64,000 nucleotides of DNA from Chloranthus sessilifolius (lineage: Eukaryota; Streptophyta; Magnoliopsida; Chloranthales; Chloranthaceae): assembly GCA_021018995.1 (NCBI GenBank), contig CM037586.1:11874247-11938246 (forward strand). Direction: 5' to 3'. A model generated the notes under the pieces. The model saw only the letters and a list, made by a program, of their open reading frames with translations, made no database searches and was not told where the DNA came from. Shown here piece by piece: positions 33,681 to 44,642 of this stretch. Within the stretch, counting starts at the first letter, position 1. Each line of letters begins with the position of its first letter. The position numbers were made by a program, and so were the translations under genes.

Positions 33681-34694
33681 GATAGCTATTGTTGTACATG
33701 AACTCAATCAGAGGTAAATGTTGATCCCATGACCCGTGAAAGTCTGACATGCATATACGCAACATATCCTCTATATGATTTGGTTCACTCTTTTAGTCTG
33801 CCCATCTGTCTGAGGATGGAACACTGAGCTAAAATCAAGTCTAGACCCCATTCCTTCTTGAAATCTCTACCAGAATTGCGATGTATAAAGCGGATCACGA
33901 TCACACACAATACTGACCGGTATATCATGAAGTCTAACTATCTCTTTAAGGTACAACTCTGCAAGAGTGCTGGCGGTATACGTCGTATGATATAACAGAA
34001 AGTGTACAGACTTGATCAGTCTATCCACAATTACCCAGATGGCATTGTGTTTCCACAACGTCTTTGACAACCCCAATATAAAATCCATAGAAATGGCTTC
34101 ACATTTCCATTCAGGTATCGGCAAAGGTTGCAACAATCCCGCCGGATTTCGGTGATCTACCTTTACTTACTGGCAGACCAAGCATCTGAACACGTACTCT
34201 GCTACGTCCTTCAAGCCTCTCCACCAAAAGCTTTTCTTTAAATCCTGGTACATCTTGGTACTCCCAGGATGTATAGCGTACATGAACTTATGAGTCTCCT
34301 CTAAAATAGTGTCTCAAAGCTCAAGACTGGTAGGCATGCACACTCGATCCCGAAATAGCAAAGTACCATCCTCCCTGATGGAGAAATCTGCTCTAGTCCA
34401 ACTGATCACACCTTGTCTAATGGTCATAAGCTCATCATTGACCATTTGAAGTTTGCGAATATTTTCAAACAATGTCGGCCTGATAACAAGGGTGGCCATC
34501 AAAGCGCCTGAACCTTTGACATCAAACCTTGTATCACACAAGGCTATATCCTCAAGCAAGCGCCACTGATACACTCTCATAATAAGATGTGATAACTGAG
34601 CTGAAGACTTCTGACTCAGAGCATCCGCCATACATTGGCCTTCCCAGGGTGATACTGGATAGAACAATCGTAATCTTTCAAGAACTCCATCCAT
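33681..34694 (-). pseudogene. Chromovirus integrase, upstream part
   Basis: Minus strand. Zinc-binding end near 34160-34200 (CLVCQ), then the core: ISMDFILGLSKT (first Asp), IVCDRDPLYTSQFW (second Asp), FHPQTDGQTKRVNQII, then DQHLPLIEFMYNNSYQS, where the solo LTR interrupts. In the family the third catalytic residue is the Glu of GQTER; here it is Lys (codon on the plus strand at 33792-33794), a GAA to AAA change. Frameshifts occur near 33766-33866. It continues at 10299 after the insertion. Confidence 0.9.
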
Positions 34695-36019
34695 CTTCGT
34701 TGTCGCATGTTCAGGTCCTTCTGGGTGAATAGATACTTAAGGCTCTTGTGGTCGGTGAAGATATCAAACGTCTCACCATATAAGTAGTGCCTCCAGATCT
34801 TCAAAGAAAAAATTCCTGCTGCTAACTCTAGATCATGAGTGGGATAGTTCTTCTCGTGTTCTTGAGTTGTCTAGAGCCGTAAGCTACCCTTTTTGTGTTG
34901 ATTGAAAATACAACTCAATCCACTATAAGACGCATCACTATATATAGCAAAACCCCCTCCACCAGAAGGTATAGCTAGCACTGGTGCTGTAGTCAAACGA
35001 GTCTTGAGTTTTTGAAAACTCCTCTCACACTGCTCTGTCCAATCAAACTTAGCATTCTTCTTTGTAAGCTGAGTAAGCGGACTTGAGAGTTTAGAGAACC
35101 CTTCCACAAACCATTTATAGTATCCCGCCAAGCCAAGGAAACTACAGATTTCCGTTACCGTCTTTTGTTGCTCCCAATTCACTACAAATTCGATCTTTGC
35201 AGGATCGACTGTTATACCCTCCTCAGAAATAACGTGGCCTAAGAAATTGACCCGATCCAGCCAAAACTCGCACTTGCTAAGCTTGGCATATAGTTGGTTG
35301 TCCCTAAGTGTTTACAGAGTAACTTGTAAATGTTGCACATGTTCCTCTCTTGTCTTTGAATATATGAGGATGTCGTCAACAAAAACGACTACTGATTTAT
35401 CGAGGAGTGACTTGAATATTCCGTTAATCAAGTCCATGAACGATGCAGGTGCATTCGTTAGCCCAAAAGGCATAACCAAGAACTCATAATGACCATACCT
35501 CGTGCGGAATGCGGTCTTAGAAATGTCATCCACCTTAATCTTTAGTTGATGGTAATCCGACCTTAGATCAATCTATGAAAAGAACCTTGCACCTTGCAAC
35601 TGATCAAAGAGGTCGTCAATTCGTGACAGTGGATAACGATTCTTAATCATCATCTTGTTTAACTGGCGCTAATCGATGAATAGCCTCATCAAATCATTCT
35701 TCTTCTTCACAAATAACACAGGTGCTTCCTAAGGAGACACACTCAGTCTGATAAAACCCTTGTCCAAGAGGTCCTGAAGCTGCTCCTTCAGTTCCTTTAA
35801 CTTCGTAGACATCATTCTATACGGAGCCTTTGACAACGGTTCAATACTCGATGCTAAATCAATTGCGAACTCGATCTCCCGATCAAGTGGCAATCTGGGT
35901 AATTCCTCAGGAAAAACATCTGAATATTCGCATTCAACAGTGATAAGAGTGATGTCCCTCTTCTTCTCCTGATGATCTTGCAAGTAAGCAAGATATCCAC
36001 AGCATCCATTCTTCATCAT
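34616..36019 (-). pseudogene. Chromovirus reverse transcriptase and RNase H
   Basis: Minus strand. Reverse transcriptase begins near 35960 (ECEYSDVFPEELPRLPLDRE, LKELKEQLQDLLDKGFIRLS). It continues past stops through [37 protein letters not shown] and the catalytic [13 protein letters not shown] (near 35380). Then come the connection ([20 protein letters not shown]) and RNase H ([33 protein letters not shown]). In-frame stops and frameshifts are frequent, many explained by C-to-T or G-to-A changes (for example TAG or TAA for tryptophan and glutamine codons). Confidence 0.92.
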
Positions 36020-36430
36020 GTGCTCCGCTCAAATAGCTGAAATGAACGATGTTACTTTGGATTTGACTCCACAGAAGTGAAAAGATTTTCTCTTTGGAGG
36101 CCGGAAGGTTACAATCTTTCGAAGACAATCCACATTCGCATGGTATGCTGACAGCCAATCTATTCCAAGGATCACGTCAAATCCTTCCATATCCAACGTG
36201 ATCATATCCGTCATCGTCTCGTGATCCTCAATTACCACGATAACTTATTAACATACTATATCCATGCTGATTGAGCTTCCTGTGGGGACGGATATGGCTA
36301 AGATAAAATCAAGGGTTTTAGGAACGATGCCTAACTTCTCAGAGAACAACGAAGTGATAAATGAATGACTATACTCGGGGTCTATCAATACACGAGCTTC
36401 TGCTTGACTCTCGTCACCTTTACGACGCAT
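36020..36430 (-). pseudogene. Chromovirus aspartic protease
   Basis: Minus strand. ARVLIDPEYSHSFITSLFSE corresponds to the family active site D-x-G-x-S/T-HSF. The glycine is Glu here, which would abolish catalysis. Later conserved parts are present: DMEGFDVILGIDWLSAYHAN and a C-terminal VTFRPPKRKSF. A stop separates the two halves near 36248. Confidence 0.85.
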
Positions 36431-36595
36431 GACAAGGGTACCTTTTTATTTGTATATTAAACATACAAGTTAAGGGTACAAAAATCACTAATATTCCTAT
36501 GCATAAACTTATCAAAGCATTCTATATTACATGAATATCAAAGAATTAAATTAACTCTCAAAGCATAAAGATACCTTGGATGACATCATTTGATG

Positions 36596-37830
36596 TCAGG
36601 GCATCCGTTGCGGTGACGGCATATGCTTGACCTTGAACAACAGGTCGAGAAGATCTCTGAGTGGATACCAATCCAGCCCGCTCCTTACTTTCCTTGCTCT
36701 CCTTAGGGCAACTTCTAACCATGTGGCCCATCTTGCCACACCTAAAGCAAGCTCATGTATCTCTCCTGCAGTCCTCTGTCTTGTGTGATTTTTCACACTT
36801 GGCACATGATGGAGCCAGAATGAATAAAGAGACTTGTGAAGATTCATGTGTGATAGAAGCTCCACTAACAGAAGAACCAGAAGATCTGAATGGTCTGGAT
36901 GATACAGGTACCGCTGGCCTCTGATAAGAACTCGATCCTGAAGATATTGCTGGCCTAGAATGAGTACGTTATCTAGGAGGTCTGGAGAACCTAGCCCTCT
37001 TATTCTGATCAGGGTCATGAGATTGTCCCTGAAATGACCTCTCTTTATTTTGCATATCTCTCCAAGCAAACTGCTTCTAGTTCTCGTCTTCAGAAATGAG
37101 AGCCTTAGACATAGCTGCTACATGTCTCGGTCTCCCATATGGCCACTTCTTTCTGTAGGTTTGGCCTCAAGCCAAGTTGAAACTCGGTGGCTACGTGCTG
37201 CGGAGCAAATCTTGATAATCTATCAAACTCAGTACTATACTCGCACACTGTCATAGCACCTTATTCCAACTTGATAAACGTCACTTCCCATTGATGCCTG
37301 ACAATCTTGGGAAAGTACTTGTCGTTGAAAGTTTCAACGAACTCAGCCCATGTCCAAGGGATATTGGGGAATTCTTGTTCACGGTGTCTTGATACTGATT
37401 TCCACCAAGGCCTCGCTTCCCCATCGAGTTTGAAGGTTGCTCAACGCACCTTCTCAATATCAGTGCATTGAAGTACCTCAAAAACTTTATCCATCCCTCG
37501 GCCTCAATAGGATCTATATGACCTGAGAAATTAGGAGGTCTCATTCTCCTAAACTCGGTAAAACAGTCGGGTTGGTGAGGTAGTCTAGCTGCTTGTTGAT
37601 TTATCGCAGCCGTCTGTTGAGCTACGTTGGCAGCCAAAGCTTCCAACACCTACTCCATTCTACTATCACCACCTCCTCTTCCCCCTCTTAGTCCTACCGG
37701 AACAGTATTCTCACCCGATAGGAAACCCTAATCCCCGAGATGTACCAGCAATCTCAGGGATCTCTCGCATCGGAACCAATCTCGGTCCCTCTCTTCCGCT
37801 ACCACGTCCGCCTCTGAACCTTGGACCCAT
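36596..37830 (-). pseudogene. Chromovirus gag
   Basis: Minus strand, start ATG at 37830 (MGPRFRGGRGSGREGPRLVP). The capsid-like section FRRMRPPNFSGHIDPIEAEG lies near 37520. The C-terminal part has two zinc knuckles, CAKCEKSHKTEDC and CFRCGKMGHMVRSC (36708-36749), separated by an in-frame stop. The stop after FPIG and shifts near 37450 break the frame. The homologous gag at 54143 reads FRRMRPPNFSGQAEPVEAEN. Confidence 0.9.
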
Positions 37831-37921
37831 AATACTGGTTTGTCATTGTGAAAATAACAACATTGATCAGTACATAGATTGTAAAAATAATCAAACCTAA
37901 ACCTGTGGTTCAACCTAATGC

Positions 37922-37938
37922 CTAGGCTCTGATATCAA
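37922..37938 (-). promoter_or_regulatory. Initiator-Met-tRNA primer binding site
   Basis: The minus strand reads TTGATATCAGAGCCTAG just inside the 5' LTR, against the canonical TGGTATCAGAGCC. It confirms that 37940-40634 is the 5' LTR. Confidence 0.88.
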
Positions 37939-37939
37939 C

Positions 37940-40634
37940 TGTGAGAGCTCAGAATTTCACACCCAAAAACTCGTGCCATCAGATCATAACTCTGAATGAT
38001 CCCCAGAACAAACCAAAGAGTGCATGCTCGTCTAGCGGGAATCAGAGCAGACACTATCGGAAGTGGCAGATGGAGTCATCATGTAAGGCTCTAAAATGAA
38101 AGAAAGGAAACAAAAATAATATATATATATATATATATATAAATCAAAAGAATATACATCCTCAAAAAAGAACCAAGAATAACCACTGGTGATGGACATT
38201 CATCACTCAAAATAATGGTTCCCAATAATAGTTCCTACATAATATATACAACTATAAATAACATCTACAGTAATTAAATACAGAAAAGTGGCCAGCAAGC
38301 ACACAGATAATCCAAAAATACAAGTACAGAGCCCAAAATACAGAACTAATACCCAAGCTACTGATAGAACTCGTCAACAGCGATATCAGTGTCCTCCTCG
38401 GCCTCAGCCTCCGCCTCGAGCTGGTAATCAGGATCACTCTCCGTGCAGGGAGCCCTAGCCTCATAACCTATTATATAGAAACAGGGTGAGCTAATCACCT
38501 AAGCTCAATAGAAGAAACTCAAATAAATTGCGTCTAAAATATAAAACATGGTTTGCAAAACATAACTCAGAATAGATGATTTAAAGCAGAGAATACAGAC
38601 GGAACAGAATAGATGCAGACAGATGATCAGATATAGACTTTATTCTCAGAGTTTTTAGATGCATGCATATAGTATTTAGTGACTTAAATTCTATACTTAA
38701 ATAACTCCCGTAAATATAGCACGTGATAGCCAGATGTGTGCCGATGGGTAACCTCGACTATCATCGTTCAATGAACAATTTTAGATATTTGCATCAAGCC
38801 TCTTCAAAGGAGAGCAACTTGTGTCAGGGGTTTAGAAATCAGATACATGGATATCCCGCCATATCGGACGTGGGTATCCTGCCATGTCAAGGAGATTTGT
38901 CACATGAACTTTAAATCAGAGCATATATATCAGGAATCAGAGCAAAGCAAAGATACAGAAATCAGAGATAACAGAGCTTTATCATATGCATGGCATACTT
39001 TCAAAACAACAGAAGTCAGATACGGATACTCAAAAACCATGCAGTCAAATTGGATACAAGTTAGGTTGAATTTTCCCTACCTCAGATCAGGTTTTTCTAA
39101 GCAAATCCAAAGCTTTTTAAAGTGTCCTAGTCTTGACCTAGACCATACGTATAATGTACTAAGTGTCAGAACAGAAATTGGTACACTGCTCAGCAGCGTT
39201 TTTCTCAGAAAACCAAAATAGGATAAGACAGGGAATTCGATCGATCAATCTTCCTATTTGATCGATCGGATTCACATCTAATCGATCAATCTCATCATTT
39301 GATCGATCGAAAGCCTCTCTCCTATACATACAGAACAGAGTAAATCTGATCGATCAATTCCCTACTTGATTGATCAGATTCACAAGTTGATCGATCAATT
39401 CTCATATTTGATCGACCAAAACCAACATTTCACCTTTTACAGAATAGAGGAAATTTGATCGATCAATCCCCTTATTTGATCGATCAAATCCTTAATTTGA
39501 TCGATCAATCCTCATGTTTGATTGATCGGATATTCCAAGTCAAACTTTCAGAAAAATAAGCCTCCTGTTCTATAGGTTATTTATAAAATTTGATCGATCA
39601 AATCTCCAATTTGATCAATCAATCTCATAGTTCGATTGATCAATTTCTCAATTGACCATTCAGTTCACACTTGATCGATCACTTCATATTTTGATCGATC
39701 GGTTCCAAATTTGATCGATCAAATTACCAATTTGATCGATCAATCTTATCGGGCATTAACTTCCAAAGATTGGTCTCCTATTCTATAGGGAACTATACAA
39801 TTCGATCGATCAAATCCCAAATTTGATCGATCAAATGTCCAATTTGATCAATCGGAAATGATAGTTTCAATCATTAATGAGGTTCGTTGATTTTAACCCC
39901 TATCATCCATGAATCATTTATGATCTTCCACGAATCATTCAAGCACATAATCACACACATTTATGACATCTAAATTCCTATAAAACCTAAAATAACTCAC
40001 CTCTTTTGATGGTTGCTTCTCGGTTCACGACATCCTTGGTTCAAAATGGGTTTCGAACTCAGAATTCAAGAGTTTTTCGTTTCGAGTTCTCCGATGAACC
40101 AGAGGAGTGTCAACACATCAACACACAATCGTGTATCGCCTTCCCCAAGCAGATTTGATGTACACACATCGATTTCTTCGTGTTCTAATTCAAAATATCA
40201 AGAACCTAGGGTTTCTCTCACACCCTGGTTTCACAACAGAAGTTCTAGGCTCCAAGTTAAACAATGCGATGCACACGTACAATCTCGTAGCTTAATCCAC
40301 CTAAACGAAATCAGCAAGAAAAGAAGCAAAGTAAAGGATTCTAATCCCCCTTCCTTCTTCTATAAGCTAACCAAGAGAATATCTCTGATATTTCTCCTTC
40401 CTAGGTTTAAACTCCGGTGTTGAGCACATACACACACACTCACATGATATCATTCTACAAAGGTCTAATCAAATTTCAAATAAATAATACACGTGACCTA
40501 TGGCTTCATGTGCTTACAGATTAAGGATCTTGCTATTAATATCATTATTATTAAATTTTAAATTTATCTTGATTTTCGTGCCAGGCACGTATACCAAAAC
40601 AGTCAGGAAGTTTCAGAATTTCGGAGTCGTTACA
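37940..40634 (-). repeat. 5' LTR of the minus-strand chromovirus
   Basis: A 2695-bp LTR, TGTGAGAGC ... GTCGTTACA on the plus strand. It matches 5241-7994 closely throughout, with mostly single-base differences. Indels include a shorter palindrome array and a longer (AT)n run at 38119-38141. It is followed by the target duplication CTAAT. Confidence 0.93.
39238..39857. repeat. GATCGATC palindrome array in 5' LTR
   Basis: Copy of the 6535-7222 array. Centres start at 39241, 39262, 39282 and 39303 (steps 21, 20, 21) and continue at the same rhythm. Several palindromes missing or decayed in one LTR are intact in the other, and one block of about 45 bp is absent here. Confidence 0.9.
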
Positions 40635-41626
40635 CTAATGAAATCAGAGGTCATATCGCATCAGAGATCATAACAAATCAAGGGTCATCGAATCAGAGGT
40701 CCAAGGAAACTTCATCAACTCCGTTCGATATTGTAGATCATATCAGCAAAAAAAACCCCAAAGGTACATCGGAAGCTCTAAAATTGATGGAGGCGAGGAA
40801 GAAGAAAGTGATGGAGATGATGACAACAATGACGAATGATGACTTGGGGGAAGAAATTGATGAGGTGGGAGAATATGTGGGTGTGGTTGGGGGAAGAAAT
40901 TGATGCTCAAATGATCCTAGCTGCGAAAATGATAAAAGTAACCTCAGTATATTATGGTCAACCCACATTGAGTTTTAATTTGATTCAAACAACTTTCTTC
41001 TATGGCTCAGGGTTTTGCATAGCTTGTGCAATTTTCAGGCTTAACCTATATCAGTTTTTATTTTTTGTCGATTTCAATTCTGTTAAAGGGCCATAAAAAA
41101 GAAACCTCTACCACAATTAGTTAGTTATCTATGTAAAAGAAAACCTACCTTACCAACACCTGAAGCATTTTCATCTCTAGAAAATACAATACTCTCTTGG
41201 CCCATAAAAGATCAAGACTTGGGAGTATTGATATATTTAGACAGGTTATCTTTTTGATCCTATACTAAATCCATACCTTTGATATATTTAGACAAGTTAT
41301 CTTTCAGGATCCCATGGCATCACCTACAAATCCCCAATACAAATTGGTAAATTGCTTGTCTTCTGAGAAGCTACTTTCCTTTGTTTGCTTATTTGGCTTG
41401 AGCATGAAATTATCAAGTGGGCATTTACTGACTTAACATAAAGCAATTAAACAATTCAAAATTTGATCATTATGCCGGAGGCTACAACTACACCTTCATA
41501 GTCTGTAGTATCTTTATAATTGCAGAATGGGAGACTAATATTTATGGTGCCACCCCTTAAGTAAAAATATCAAAAATAGTCTATCTGTACTATTCATGGT
41601 GAATCCCTGAAGCATACTTACGCTTC

Positions 41627-41741
41627 TTTTTTTTTTGGACTGTTGCTTAATATGAAGTATGAGCTGCATTGGAGTTAGCTATTTGGTTATTTGGTTTTTT
41701 TTTTTGGACTGTAGCTTAATATGAAGTATGAGCTGCATTGT
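41627..41741. repeat. Local tandem duplication
   Basis: Two copies of a T-tract followed by GGACTGTNGCTTAATATGAA and GTATGAGCTGCATT, about 69 bp apart. Non-coding. Confidence 0.8.
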
Positions 41742-41885
41742 AGGTACCATGTTTTTACCTTTTGGGGCTTTTCTTTTTCAATCAAAAGTTACATCAGTGT
41801 CGAATACATGTGAAAAAATCTTTGGGTGCTAGTAATGTCTATTCTTGAATGCATAACGAATTGGGTGACGAGGAACAAGGTGTCA

Positions 41886-41936
41886 AACTCGGTATCGGTC
41901 CATGGAGGACCGATATGTATCAGCCGATACCGAGTT
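41886..41936. repeat. Perfect 13-bp inverted repeat (hairpin)
   Basis: AACTCGGTATCGG (41886-41898) and CCGATACCGAGTT (41924-41936) are exact reverse complements. The smaller inverted pair GGTCC / GGACC (41897-41911) lies in the loop. Such GATACC-rich palindromes are common at MITE centres. No element boundary was found. Confidence 0.8.
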
Positions 41937-42460
41937 GTAACGGTGTCATTTATAAAAAAAAATACCTGATGATTCCTGATCATTTCCATATTTTTGTTTC
42001 CGAAGCTGAATGAGGTTCAGTATGATCTCACACGTCAGCTTTATTTTATAGAACTTTTGTTGTATAATATGGTTTCCATCAAATCTTTGTTTATGCTTGG
42101 ATAGTTGTGATGGGTTATTATTCTTTTGTTTATATTATTCATTGCAGAGTCTGAAAATGATGGTGAAGATATTCCTGAAGAAGAGGTAGTCTACAAAAGA
42201 GGTAGTATGCAAGTAATTCTGTAGATTCTAAAAATTAAATACTCCTCTCAGATATTAATTAGTTTGAAAACAATATGTGAAGTACGTGACAGGTTTCTAG
42301 TTTCCCTGTGTTATCGTATTATCAAGGCATATATCTTGATCATTTGAGCAGCAGTTATCGGTACTTTTTCATATCTTGAGTATTTGTTTATTATATTGCT
42401 CTTGTATTTTCTAGATTAAGTGGGGAGCCACATTTTTACCTTCGCTAAATAAGTGTCACT

Positions 42461-42934
42461 TGATGGATCTTTACGGATCTATCGATCCGACCATCCAAAA
42501 TAAGCCTTATGATCTAGGCGCATGATAAATCAAAAACAATAAACCATTAATTCATAAATTAAATATATATGCGCACCTTGAGTGTGAGCCATTAATGGTG
42601 GGTTGTCAATCTTCAACGATCTTCTCGCTCTCAATATCTCTTAGGACAATGGGGATGCTTTTGCTGATAGGGAGGATTGAATTGTGTCGAGCAATCGTTG
42701 GGACCAGGCACCTCTTATATTTATAGCCAAAGAGTCATTTCCCATTAAGGACTTCAATTACTAATTATAGTGTGATTAGAAATCACAAACCATAACTAAA
42801 AGACTTACCTATTAGTTGCTTATTCTCTTCAAACTCACAGAATTAGCAACTACACATCTCAAGATTGATCTTACACCATTCACCGGTCAACGGATTGAAC
42901 ATAGTGAAGGCCACCAAAATAGAAACTTCTAACA
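42461..42934 (-). repeat. 3' LTR of the copia element
   Basis: Plus strand TGATGGATC ... CTTCTAACA. It matches 48875-49349 with few differences. A TATA box (minus strand TATAAATATA, 42715-42724) is retained. Confidence 0.93.
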
Positions 42935-42949
42935 GTCTACCACTTGGCC
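42935..42949 (-). promoter_or_regulatory. Polypurine tract of the copia element
   Basis: The minus strand reads GGCCAAGTGGTAGAC before the LTR start TGTTAGAAG, a form of the common plant copia AAGTGGGAGATTGTTAG junction with two substitutions. Confidence 0.75.
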
Positions 42950-43357
42950 ACACTATGTCAATAAACTCCGATTACCAAATATTTGCTAACTTTCTTTGAA
43001 TGATAAGTCCTAATCAATCTCAACCAAAGTCTTTATAATTAGTCAAGTCCAGTGAAATTTTCAACACAGAATCAATTTAGTCAATATATCATGTCATCGA
43101 TACATGACCGTTCATTAGTTATAGTATTGGAATTCATCACCGACATGGATTCCAACTAATATGATTTCACATAGATTTCAAATTTACAAACTGAATGGTG
43201 ATTATATGTAAACTCAATCTATTAGTGGTCCTACTTTATTGCCATCTACTGGCACCATATGTTCCAAAATTTTATTTACATACAATGGAAAAGTAAATAA
43301 ATAATCCTTATTTTCTGAATCAATTAAACAAATGTAGTTACTCTTATATATCCACTC
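42950..43357. other. 3' untranslated region of the copia element
   Basis: Non-coding AT-rich sequence between the RNase H end and the polypurine tract. No gene. Confidence 0.7.
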
Positions 43358-44642
43358 TCAAAGGCTATCAAAATTTTTCGTTAATCTCATGCGCGCAACA
43401 TACTCCGAAAAGAGCTTGGGAGGTAAGCCTTTAGTGAGAGGGTCAACCAACATGAGTGTCGTACTGATCTTTTCAACAGATATAATTTGATTCTGAACTT
43501 TTTCCCTTACAACAAGATATTTGATATCAATATATTTGAAACCTCCACTAGTCTTGTTGTTATTGGAGATAGCCATCGCAGCAGAATTATCACATAAAAT
43601 TCTCAGTGGCTTTGAAATACTATCAACAACTCGAAGCCCTGAGATAAAATTCCTCAACCATATCGCCTCACATGTTGCCTCAAAACATGTAACAAATTCT
43701 GCTTCCATAGTAGACGAAGTAGTCAGCGTTTGTTTAACGCTCTTCCAAGATACAGGTCCACCTGCAAACATAAATATATAACCCGATGTAGACCTACGGG
43801 TGTCTTGACACCCAGCATAATCGGTATCTAAATAACCAATAACTTCAAGGTTATTCGTCCTTTTGTACATAAGTATATGTCCTTTAGTCCCTTATAAATA
43901 GCAAAAAATCTTCTTGGCTGCTTTCCAATGATCCAAACCAGGATTACATTGATACCTATCAAGCATGCCAACTATATACGCTATGTCTAGACGAGTATAG
44001 ACTTGCGCATACATGAGACTCTCAACTGCCGATGCATAGGGAATTGTCTCCATCTGCTTTCTCTCCAGATCAATCCTGGGACTCTGAAATAGACTAAATT
44101 TATCATCCTTAATGACAGGGGCAACAGTAGCAAAACAATTATGCATGTTAAACATTTTAAGAACTTTATCAATATAAGCTCTTTGAGACAATCTCAATAT
44201 GTCACGAGCTCTATCTCGATGAATCTCAATTCCTATCACATAGGAAGCTTCACTAAGATCTTTCATATCAAAACTCTTTGATAAAAAGTTCTGTCTCATG
44301 TAACATGCTCAAATTACTACTCGCAAGTAATATATCATCAACATATAAAACAAGGATGATAAACTTGCTCCCACTGATTTTAAGATATATGCATTGGTCT
44401 ATAGTATTTTCTTTAAAACCAAAATTTAAAATGACTTCGTGAAATTTTAAGTACCATTGTCGAGATGCCTGCTTTAAATCATATATAGACCTGTTGAGTC
44501 TACAAACTAAATGACTCTCTCCCTCAACCTGAAAACCTTCAGGTTGTGTCATAAAGACATCTTCATGCAAGTCGCAATTCAAAAAAACAGTTTTAACATC
44601 CATTTGATGTAATTTTAAGTCAAAATGAGCTACCAATGTCAT
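43358..44642 (-). pseudogene. Copia reverse transcriptase C-half and RNase H
   Basis: Minus strand. HQMDVKTVFLNCDLHEDVFM, FQVEGESHLVCRLNRSIYDL and the catalytic VLYVDDILLASSN are reverse transcriptase; YVDD is intact. After an overlapping frameshift near 44280 it continues SEASYVIGIEIHRDRARDIL, then RNase H: GYLDTDYAGCQDTRRSTSGY, SSTMEAEFVTCFEATCEAIW, LCDNSAAMAIS and DPLTKGLPPKLFSEYVARM. A stop near 43890 separates the two. The two frames are otherwise well kept, so the element is younger or better preserved than the gypsy copies (inference). Confidence 0.94.

Larger units (their letters stand above)
5241..40634 (-). mobile_element. Ty3/gypsy chromovirus (Tekay/Del-like), full structure with nested insertions
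   Basis: Minus-strand LTR retrotransposon. Its 5' LTR is on the right (37940-40634) and its 3' LTR on the left (5241-7994). The target duplication CTAAT is exact (5236-5240 and 40635-40639). In transcription order it has an initiator-Met primer site, gag with two zinc knuckles, protease, reverse transcriptase, RNase H, integrase, an extra third ORF, a polypurine tract and the 3' LTR. The integrase is interrupted by a solo LTR that itself holds an Athila-like compound. Without the nested DNA it is about 12 kb. Every ORF is broken by stops or frameshifts, so it is dead. Boundaries are well supported. Confidence 0.92.
40640..42460. other. Host-type flank between chromovirus and copia element
   Basis: Begins with the rest of the tandem unit cut at 5240. 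An acidic-coding stretch near 40786-40836 (DGGEEEESDGDDDNNDE) ends in stops, and a second (ESENDGEDIPEEEVVYKRGS) lies near 42147. Neither can be assigned. A 69-bp-period duplication (TTTTGGACTGT...GAGCTGCATT) lies at 41627-41741 and a hairpin at 41886-41936. No gene supported. Confidence 0.45.
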
